A stretch of 14,330 bases of DNA from Alphaproteobacteria bacterium (GTDB lineage Bacteria > Pseudomonadota > Alphaproteobacteria > GCA-2731375): the NCBI GenBank assembly GCA_030746295.1, contig JASLMY010000121.1:1-14330 (forward strand). Reading direction: 5' to 3'. A program made the position numbers and the translations under genes. The notes under the pieces are model-generated. The model searched no databases, was not told the DNA's origin, and saw only the letters and a list, made by a program, of their open reading frames with translations. Shown here piece after piece: positions 8,749-14,330 of this stretch (position 1 is its first letter; each line of letters opens with the position of its first letter).

Positions 8749-8803
8749 CCATCCGCACACCCGTGACGTAAGCCCGAAACGGAGCGCCACGCGCGAGCCT
8801 ATC

Positions 8804-10228
8804 GTGGTCAGTCTCAGAATTTCGCTTCCGCCGTCGCTCGCCCGCGCAGCCTCGGCCTACCAGTCGGGTCGGCTCGCCGAAGCCGAGAGGGCGTGCACGG
8901 AGACGCTGGCCGCCGAGGGCGACTCCTTCGCGGCGCTGCGGCTGCTCGCCGTCGTTCAATTGGACCTGGGCAAGACGGAGGCGGCGTTGTCGAGCTTCGA
9001 CCGTGCCCTCGGCTTGCGACCGGACGACGCCGGGATACTCTACGATCGCGGCCGGGCCCTCAGGCGATTGCAACGGCAGGAGGAAGCGTTGGCCAGCTAC
9101 GACCGGACGCTCGAATTGCGGCCGGACTGGGTCGAGGCGCACAACAACCGCGGCAACGCGCTGACCGATTTGGGACGGCTGGACGAGGCGCTGGCGAGCT
9201 ACGATCGCGCCCTCGGCATTCGATCCGACGATGCCGAAACGCTCTTCAATCGCGGCAACACGCTTTGGTCCCTGAGACGGACCGAGGAGGCGCTGGATAG
9301 CTACGACCGGGCGCTCGCCGCGCAGCCCGACTTGGCCGACGCGGTATACAACCGCGCCAATCTGTTGAAGGAGTTGGGACGGTTGGAGGAGTCGCTGGCG
9401 GGCTACGACCGTTCGCTCGAGATTCAGCCGGGCGATGCGCCGTCCCATTTCAACCGCGGCCACACGCTCATCGAGCTCGGCCGGCTCGACGAGGCGCTGG
9501 CGAGCTACGAGACCGCACTTGTCGCCAATCCGGAGCACGCGCTGGCCTTCAGCGGGGTCGCGAACTGCGTCATCAAGCTCTGCCAGCTGGAGAAATGGCA
9601 CGCGCTGGCCGAAGAGCTGTCCCGGAACGTCACCGACCGGAAGTCGGTCGTCACGCCCTTCGTGCTGCTGCGCTACAGCGGCGAGCCCGAGCTGCAATGG
9701 CAATGCGCCAGGGCCTACGCTGCGTACAAGGTGCCGTCGTTGCCCGAGCCGATGTGGACCGGCGAGAGGTGGCGCCACGACAAGCTCCGGGTCGCCTACC
9801 TCTCCGCCGATTTTCGCGAGCACGCGATGTCGTACCTGATTGCGGGGATGCTGGAGCGCCACGACCGCTCGCGCTTCGAGATCACGGGCGTGTCGTTCGG
9901 CCCCGACGACGGCGGCGCGACACGCCGGCGGCTGGCCGCCGCCTTCGACCAGTTCTTGGATGTCCGTGCCGACAGCGACGCCGGCATCGCCCGCCACCTC
10001 CGCGATTTGGAGGTCGACATAGCGGTCGATCTGATGGGCTACACGCGGCATTCGCGGCCGGCCATCCTCAGCCATCGGCCGGCGCCGATCCAGGTGAGCT
10101 ATCTCGGCTATCCGGGCACGATGGGGGTCGAGTGGATCGACTACGTCATCGCCGACGCGGTCGTCGCCCCGTTCTCGCAGCAGCCGTTCTTCACCGAGAG
10201 CATCGTCCAACTGCCCGACTGCTACTGA
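8804..10228 (+). CDS. SPINDLY/OGT-like TPR glycosyltransferase, N-terminal part (TPRs and first catalytic lobe), ending at an in-frame UGA
   Basis: The first 474 residues of what looks like one GT41 protein O-GlcNAc transferase. Seven tetratricopeptide repeats run in perfect 34-residue register from about residue 9 to 246 and would bind protein partners or acceptors. The N-lobe of the GT-B catalytic region follows: RVAYLSADFREHAMSYL, with His340 aligning by eye to human OGT His498; DLMGYTRHSRPAIL; and IQVSYLGYPGTMG (429-441). The reading frame stops at TGA (10226-10228) directly after VQLPDCY. In relatives this position continues YQ-VND into the C-lobe, and here the C-lobe continues in the same frame with no gap. 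Alone, this half lacks the UDP-sugar site and should be inactive. The GTG start at 8804 is chosen from where homology-like sequence begins; the ribosome-binding site is poor, and the longer open frame from 8636 would add arginine-rich non-family sequence. Confidence 0.85.
   Translation: MVSLRISLPPSLARAASAYQSGRLAEAERACTETLAAEGDSFAALRLLAVVQLDLGKTEAALSSFDRALGLRPDDAGILYDRGRALRRLQRQEEALASYDRTLELRPDWVEAHNNRGNALTDLGRLDEALASYDRALGIRSDDAETLFNRGNTLWSLRRTEEALDSYDRALAAQPDLADAVYNRANLLKELGRLEESLAGYDRSLEIQPGDAPSHFNRGHTLIELGRLDEALASYETALVANPEHALAFSGVANCVIKLCQLEKWHALAEELSRNVTDRKSVVTPFVLLRYSGEPELQWQCARAYAAYKVPSLPEPMWTGERWRHDKLRVAYLSADFREHAMSYLIAGMLERHDRSRFEITGVSFGPDDGGATRRRLAAAFDQFLDVRADSDAGIARHLRDLEVDIAVDLMGYTRHSRPAILSHRPAPIQVSYLGYPGTMGVEWIDYVIADAVVAPFSQQPFFTESIVQLPDCY
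9182..9510 (+). repeat. Exact 23-base direct repeat inside the TPR region
   Basis: The same 23 bases, encoding DEALASY plus neighbouring bases, occur at 9182-9204 and 9488-9510. They are 306 bases apart, which is exactly three 34-codon TPR units. This fits recent duplication or gene conversion among TPR units and offers a site for repeat-number change by recombination. Confidence 0.85.
10226..10228 (+). other. In-frame UGA between the two lobes of the GT41 catalytic region
   Basis: TAC-TGA-GTG-AAC: the stop replaces one residue, glutamine in the family motif as I recall it (LPDCYQ-VND). The flanking frame, spacing and conserved sequence are otherwise unbroken. A 5-base stem with a GGAG loop (10250-10254 with 10259-10263), extendable by CGCG at 10244-10247 with 10269-10272, lies 21 bases downstream. 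Possible readings are a recent nonsense mutation, a sequencing or assembly error, stop readthrough, or a genuinely two-part enzyme starting again at the adjacent GTG. Confidence 0.9.
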
Positions 10229-10972
10229 GTGAACGACGATGAGCGCGTGGTCTCGGAGGAGACGCCGACGCGGGCCGAGGCGGGGCTGCCGGAGGCGGGC
10301 TTCGTCTTCTGCTGCTTCAATCAGAGCTCGAAGATCACGCCCGACGTCTTCGACGTTTGGATGCGGCTCCTGCATCGGGTCGAGGGCAGCGTTCTCTGGC
10401 TCTTCCTGGACAACGAGGCGGCCGCGGCGAACCTGCGGCGCGAGGCCGAGGCGCGCGGGGTCGCGGCGTCGCGGCTGGTGTTCGCGGGACGCATGCCGGT
10501 TGAGCGGCACTTGGCGCGTCACCGCCTGGCCGACCTCTTTATCGACACCCTGCCCTACAACGCGCACACCACCGCGACCGATGCGTTGTGGGTGGGGCTT
10601 CCGGTGCTGACATGCAGGGGCGAGGCTTTTGCGGCGCGGGTGGCGACCAGCCTCTTGCAGGCGATCGGACTGCCGGAGTTGGTGACGGAGAGCCTCGAGG
10701 ACTATGAGGCGCTGGCGTTGAAGCTCGCCACCGAGCCGGCCCTGCTAGAAGGGATCCGCGCCAAGCTCTGGCGGAACCGGCTGACGACCCCGCTCTTCGA
10801 CACCGACCGTTTTCGGCGTTCCATGGAGGCCGCCTACACCGAGATGTGGCGGACCTGGCAGCGCGGCGAGGCGCCACGCGGCTTCGCGGTACCGGCCCCG
10901 ACAGAGACCGCCGGTGGCCGACCACCGAGCCGGCGGCGGGTCTCGCTCCGCGTTCGCACGCGGACGAGCTGA
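10229..10972 (+). CDS. SPINDLY/OGT-like glycosyltransferase, C-terminal catalytic lobe (after the UGA)
   Basis: 247 codons that continue the previous frame directly after the stop and match the nucleotide-sugar-binding C-lobe of GT41 transferases. Visible are PTRAEAGLPEAGFVFCCFN, then Lys35 in SSKITPDVFDVW, which aligns with human OGT Lys842. FIDTLPYNAHTTATDALW follows, with His113, Thr114, Thr115 and Asp118 in the UDP-GlcNAc site. GEAFAARVATSLL and the closing NRLTTPLFDTDRFRRSMEAAY complete the lobe. All expected contact residues are kept, so it has not decayed. If translated separately it could start at the GTG immediately following the TGA by coupled re-initiation; no ribosome-binding site is visible there. 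The last 20 or so residues form a basic tail (RRRVSLRVRTRTS) that I do not recognise. I infer it is the second half of one gene, not an independent enzyme, unless a two-chain GT-B enzyme is shown. Confidence 0.8.
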   Translation: MNDDERVVSEETPTRAEAGLPEAGFVFCCFNQSSKITPDVFDVWMRLLHRVEGSVLWLFLDNEAAAANLRREAEARGVAASRLVFAGRMPVERHLARHRLADLFIDTLPYNAHTTATDALWVGLPVLTCRGEAFAARVATSLLQAIGLPELVTESLEDYEALALKLATEPALLEGIRAKLWRNRLTTPLFDTDRFRRSMEAAYTEMWRTWQRGEAPRGFAVPAPTETAGGRPPSRRRVSLRVRTRTS

Positions 10973-11068
10973 CGGCCGCGCTGGCGCTGGACAAAGGCGC
11001 GGCGCTGTCCCACCCTGGGCGATACAGGGCCGAAACGCTTGCAATATCGACGATGAAGGGTCCATGGC
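10973..11068. other. Gap between glycosyltransferase and ATP-grasp genes
   Basis: Two weak inverted repeats are present: GGACA/TGTCC (10989-10993 with 11006-11010) and CCCTG/CAGGG (11013-11017 with 11025-11029). Neither is followed by a T-run, so no intrinsic terminator is supported. GAAGGG at about 11055-11060 is the ribosome-binding site of the next gene. No clear promoter is seen, so read-through from the glycosyltransferase is possible. Confidence 0.4.
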
Positions 11069-12514
11069 ATGGCGGCTGGGCGAACCGCCTTTTCCGAGTA
11101 CGCGGTCGGCGACGACTACTGCGAGATGCTGGGCCTGGATGAGCGGCCGGCGCGGCATGCCGAAGTGGTGCGCCGGCGGCTCTCGCGCATGAGCCTGACA
11201 CAGCTTGCGCGGCGCAGCCGCGACAGCGACCGCGAGCTCTTCAGCCTCGGCATCACCTTCACCGTCTACAGCGACCGCGACGCGATCGACCGGGTGCTGC
11301 CCTTCGACGTCATCCCGCGCACCCTCTCGCCCGAGGACTGGCGTCAGATCGACGCCGGCGTCAAGCAGCGGGTCAAGGCCATCAACCTCTTCCTGCACGA
11401 TGTCTACCACCGTCGCCGGATTCTGAAGGACGGCATCGTCCCGACCGAGCTGGTGCTTACCAACGCCAACTATCGACCCGAGATGCGCCGCTTCGAGCCG
11501 CGCCACGGCACCTACGTGCACATCGCGGGCATCGACATCGTGCGCGACGAGAACGGCCGCTTTCTTGTGCTCGAGGACAATGTCCGCACCCCTTCCGGCG
11601 TCTCCTACGTGGTCGAGAATCGCCATCTGATGCAGCGCGCCTTCCCGGACCTGATGGAGAACGTCAGCCTGAAGTCGGTCTCGGACTACGGCGTCCGCCT
11701 GCGTCAGGCGCTGAACGCGGTCGCACCCCGGCGAGGACGCGAGCCGCAGGTGGTGCTGCTGTCGCCGGGCGTCTTCAACTCGGCCTATTTCGAGCACGTC
11801 TTCCTCGCCCGCGAGATGGGCGCGCCGCTGGTCGAGGGCCGCGACCTGGTGGTCGATGACGACCGCGTCTTCATGAAGACGACCGAAGGCCTGACCCCGG
11901 TGCATGTCATCTATCGTCGCATCAACGACGACTTCCTCGACCCCGAGGCCTTTCGGGCCGACAGCATGCTGGGGGTGCCGGGCCTGATGCGGGCCTATCT
12001 TCGGGGCAACGTTACGCTCGCCAACGCGATCGGCACCGGCGTCGCCGACGACAAGGCGATCTACGCCTACATGCCGCGCATCATCCGCTACTACCTCGAC
12101 GAAGAGCCGATCCTGGCCAACGTCGAGACCAACATCTGCGGCGAGCCGGAGGGGCTCGCCTACACGCTTCGTCATCTCAAACGCCTGGTCGTCAAGCCGG
12201 TGGGCGAGGCCGGCGGCTACGGCGTCGTCATCGGCCCCCGTGCCAGCAAGGCCGAGCTCGCCGAGGTCCGCGCCAAGCTCAAGAAGACGCCGCACGAATA
12301 CATCAGCCAGCCGATGGTCCACCTCTCGGTCTGCCCGACCCTGGTCGAAGGCGGCATCGAGGCGCGCCACGTCGACCTGCGCCCCTTCGCCGTTACCGGG
12401 CGCGAGACCTGGGTGCTGCCGGGCGGCCTGACCCGGGTGGCGCTCGCCAAGGGTTCGATGATCGTCAACTCCTCGCAAGGCGGTGGCACGAAGGATACCT
12501 GGGTTTTTGAATAG
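11069..12514 (+). CDS. Circularly permuted type-2 ATP-grasp protein
   Basis: Predicted ATP-dependent carboxylate-amine (peptide-bond forming) ligase of the circularly permuted ATP-grasp family formerly split as DUF404/DUF407. The 481-residue protein is full length for the family. Conserved blocks include VLPFDVIPR (77-84), INLFLHDVYH, VHIAGIDIVRDENGRFLVLEDNVR in part (acidic Glu169-Asp170-Asn171), RRINDDFLDP, NVETNICGEP and KPVGEAGGYG (376-385). VDLRPFAV (435-442) and the C-terminal SSQGGGTKDTW follow. KPVGEAGGYG is the glycine-rich lysine loop expected to hold ATP phosphates. The ATG at 11069 has GAAGGG eight bases upstream. The gene overlaps the alpha-E gene and heads a cluster with it and a transglutaminase-like gene, a neighbourhood predicted by Iyer, Aravind and colleagues to synthesise or conjugate a peptide. 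The substrate is unknown. Confidence 0.93.
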   Translation: MAAGRTAFSEYAVGDDYCEMLGLDERPARHAEVVRRRLSRMSLTQLARRSRDSDRELFSLGITFTVYSDRDAIDRVLPFDVIPRTLSPEDWRQIDAGVKQRVKAINLFLHDVYHRRRILKDGIVPTELVLTNANYRPEMRRFEPRHGTYVHIAGIDIVRDENGRFLVLEDNVRTPSGVSYVVENRHLMQRAFPDLMENVSLKSVSDYGVRLRQALNAVAPRRGREPQVVLLSPGVFNSAYFEHVFLAREMGAPLVEGRDLVVDDDRVFMKTTEGLTPVHVIYRRINDDFLDPEAFRADSMLGVPGLMRAYLRGNVTLANAIGTGVADDKAIYAYMPRIIRYYLDEEPILANVETNICGEPEGLAYTLRHLKRLVVKPVGEAGGYGVVIGPRASKAELAEVRAKLKKTPHEYISQPMVHLSVCPTLVEGGIEARHVDLRPFAVTGRETWVLPGGLTRVALAKGSMIVNSSQGGGTKDTWVFE

Positions 12515-13472
12515 GCATCTGCTGGCCCGCTTCGCCGAGAGCGTCTTCTGGCTCGCCCGATATGTCGAGCGAGCGGAGAACCTGGCCCGCATCCTCGACG
12601 TCAACGAGACCTTCGCCCGCGAGGCGCATGGCGGCCACGAGTGGCTGCCGGTGCTGCAGATGAACGCCGACGAGGACCGATTCTTCGCCGACGGGCGCAA
12701 GCTGACGGCGAAGGCGGTGGTCGCCTTCTACGTCCTCGACCGCGATAATCCGTCCTCGATCGTCGCCTCGCTCAGGATGGCGCGCGAGAACGCACGGGCG
12801 TTGCGCCACATCATCAGCACCGAGATGTGGATGCAGTTGAACGTCTTCTACAACGAGGTCGCCGCACTCAATCAGAGAGACCTGGCGCTCGCCAACTTGT
12901 CCCGGCTCTGCGCCCGCATCAAGGAGGCCTGCCAGACCCACGCCGGCATCACCGAGGGGACCTTTTACCGGGACGAGGCCTGGTGCTTCTACGCCATCGG
13001 CAAGGATTTGGAGCGCGCCGACCAGACCTCGCGCCTGCTCGACATCAAATACCGGCGTCTCGCCGGCGCCGAGGAGACACCCGATTCCGCGATCGACGTC
13101 AGCCAGTGGAACGCGCTTCTGCGCTCGGTCGCCGGCTACCACGCCTTTCGGCGCTCGCATCCGCGCGATTTGTCCTCGGCCGACGTTGCCGCCTTCCTGA
13201 TCCACGAGCGGGATTTCCCGCGTTCGATGGCCTGCTGCATTCGCCAGGCGAAGGTGCGTTTCGAGCAATTGGAAACCGATCATGACCTACCGTTTGGACG
13301 CCGCGGCAGCGGCATCCTCAACCGTATGACGCGAACGCTCAGGCCGCGCCAGCGCGCCCAGGTTGGTCGCGACGCGGCCCGGCTGCACGCCTTCGTGGAC
13401 GAATTTCAGCTCCAGCTGATGGCGCTCACCGATGAGACGGGTCGGGTATACTTCGGCCACACCGGGGCCTGA
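12483..13472 (+). CDS. Alpha-E domain protein
   Basis: A 329-residue, largely alpha-helical protein of the alpha-E family (COG2307), which accompanies circularly permuted ATP-grasp and transglutaminase-like proteins. The diagnostic N-terminal motif LARFAESVFWLARYVERAENLARILDV is plain, as are MWMQLN, HAGITEGTFYRDEAWCFY and IGKDLERADQTSRLLDIKY. The biochemical role is not established; it is thought to be a partner in peptide ligation or modification. The GTG at 12483 overlaps the ATP-grasp gene by 32 bases. A TTG at 12507, with AAGGA upstream and an 8-base overlap, starts closer to where family members usually begin and is a fair alternative. Either way the overlap implies translational coupling. 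The stop lies 16 bases before the next gene. Confidence 0.92.
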   Translation: MARRIPGFLNRHLLARFAESVFWLARYVERAENLARILDVNETFAREAHGGHEWLPVLQMNADEDRFFADGRKLTAKAVVAFYVLDRDNPSSIVASLRMARENARALRHIISTEMWMQLNVFYNEVAALNQRDLALANLSRLCARIKEACQTHAGITEGTFYRDEAWCFYAIGKDLERADQTSRLLDIKYRRLAGAEETPDSAIDVSQWNALLRSVAGYHAFRRSHPRDLSSADVAAFLIHERDFPRSMACCIRQAKVRFEQLETDHDLPFGRRGSGILNRMTRTLRPRQRAQVGRDAARLHAFVDEFQLQLMALTDETGRVYFGHTGA

Positions 13473-13488
13473 GCCGGGCGAGGGGTGC

Positions 13489-14330
13489 ATGCAACTGCTG
13501 ACCATCGATCACCGGACCACCTACCGCTACCGCCGCCCGGTCGGCTTCGGCGAGCACCGGATGATGTTTCGGCCGCGCGACAGCCACGACCTTCGGTTGG
13601 TCGAGAGCCGGTTGGAGGTCTCGCCGACGCCGGAGCTGCGCTGGGTGCACGACGTCTTCGGCAACTCGATCGCCGTCGCCAGCTTCGCCGGCAGCGCCGA
13701 TCGGTTGGAGCTCACGAGCACCATCGTCGTCGAGCACTACGGCGGCAGCGAGCCGGAGGTCGCGATCCTGCCGCATGCCCGGCGCTTGCCCTTCTCCTAC
13801 GACGCCGGCGAGCTCTCCGACCTCGGCCGCACCAACGAACGACACTATCCCGACCCGGAGCATCGGGTGAACGGATGGGCGCGGCGGTTTCTCGAGGACG
13901 CCGGGGCGAGCGAGACGGACGCCGTGCTGCTGCACATGACCCGGGCGATCCAGGACCAGATCGCCTATCTGGAGCGACCGGAAGAAGGTGTTCAGTCTCC
14001 GGTCGAGACCTTGGAGAAAGCCGCCGGCAGTTGCCGGGACCTAGCGCTGTTGATGATGGAGGCGACCCGCAGCCTCGGCCTCGCCGCCCGTTTCGTCACC
14101 GGCTACCTCTATGACGGCGCAACGCCGGGCGGGCAGCAGGGGCTCGTCGGCGGCGGTGCGACGCACGCCTGGGTTCAGGTTTATCTGCCGGGCGCCGGCT
14201 GGCTGGAGTTCGACCCCACCAACGGCTCCGCCGGCGGCGGCAACCTGATCCGGGTCGCCGTCGCCCGCGACCCGACGCAAGCGGCACCCGTGCAGGGCAC
14301 CTATATCGGCACGCCTGACGACTTCCTCGA
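13489..14330 (+). CDS. Transglutaminase-like cysteine protein (partial, cut by the right edge)
   Basis: 280 codons are visible, with the C-terminus outside the window. The N-terminal beta-rich domain (about 1-100, starting QLLTIDHRTTYRYRRPVGF) matches the bacterial transglutaminase-like N-terminal region. The papain-like core follows, with Cys182 (AAGSCRDLALLMME), His226 (GATHAWVQVYLP) and Asp242 (GWLEFDPTNG) as the full catalytic triad. It could act as a peptidase, amidase or acyl-transfer enzyme on the product of the neighbouring ATP-grasp enzyme. The ATG at 13489 has GAGGGG close upstream (13480-13485) and lies 16 bases after the alpha-E stop, so it belongs to the same operon. Family and active site are clear; reaction and substrate are not. 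As visible it ends in GTPDDFL, where family members usually continue for only a short distance. Confidence 0.92.
   Translation, partial: MQLLTIDHRTTYRYRRPVGFGEHRMMFRPRDSHDLRLVESRLEVSPTPELRWVHDVFGNSIAVASFAGSADRLELTSTIVVEHYGGSEPEVAILPHARRLPFSYDAGELSDLGRTNERHYPDPEHRVNGWARRFLEDAGASETDAVLLHMTRAIQDQIAYLERPEEGVQSPVETLEKAAGSCRDLALLMMEATRSLGLAARFVTGYLYDGATPGGQQGLVGGGATHAWVQVYLPGAGWLEFDPTNGSAGGGNLIRVAVARDPTQAAPVQGTYIGTPDDFL

Noticed and set aside
10226..10228. Selenocysteine codon
   Set aside because: The family has glutamine, not cysteine, at this position as I recall it, and no selenocysteine machinery is in the window. The downstream hairpin is not specific enough to claim recoding.
8612..10567. 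Minus-strand open frame extending the BVMO far upstream
   Set aside because: It is antisense to the TPR-glycosyltransferase gene. The BVMO N-terminus fits its family from 8611, and the antisense part mirrors the TPR repeats.
10745..12700. 651-codon minus-strand open frame opposite the ATP-grasp gene
   Set aside because: It is antisense to strongly conserved ATP-grasp and alpha-E coding sequence and has no recognisable domain.

Overview
This is a GC-rich window with dense coding on both strands, several GTG starts and proteobacterial-type gene families. It looks like chromosomal DNA of a heterotrophic proteobacterium, most likely an alphaproteobacterium; that assignment is inference from base composition, promoter style and gene content. 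I see no rRNA, tRNA, CRISPR array, transposase or phage gene.

Left part (1-5311). A minus-strand penicillin-acylase (Ntn-hydrolase) gene occupies 117-2411. A possible next minus-strand gene begins at 14 and runs off the left edge. Divergent from the acylase, on the plus strand, are a polytopic membrane protein of unknown function (2607-3812) and, 32 bases later, an SLC13/DASS-type anion or dicarboxylate symporter (3845-5311).

Middle part (5337-8803). Convergent with the symporter lies a two-gene minus-strand operon transcribed from a plausible promoter at 8655-8682. It holds a Baeyer-Villiger-type flavin monooxygenase (6950-8611) followed after 23 bases by a GMC-family FAD alcohol oxidoreductase (5337-6926, GTG start). 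Together these could oxidise an alcohol to a ketone and then to an ester or lactone; the substrate is not visible.

Right part (8804-14330). Divergent from that operon is a SPINDLY/O-GlcNAc-transferase-like gene. It has seven TPRs followed by a GT41 catalytic region, and is interrupted by one in-frame UGA at 10226-10228, exactly between the two lobes of the GT-B catalytic fold. The frame stays open and conserved for another 247 codons, and the key catalytic and sugar-nucleotide residues are present on both sides. Then comes a tight cluster of three genes: a circularly permuted type-2 ATP-grasp enzyme (11069-12514), an alpha-E domain protein that overlaps it (12483-13472), and a transglutaminase-like cysteine protein cut by the right edge (13489 onward). 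This trio is a known but functionally unresolved conserved gene neighbourhood, predicted to make or modify a peptide and often accompanied by the proteasome-like protease Anbu.

The points most worth following are the UGA-split glycosyltransferase, the ATP-grasp/alpha-E/transglutaminase cluster continuing off the right edge, and the BVMO-GMC pair. Most other long open frames are antisense or frame shadows caused by high GC.
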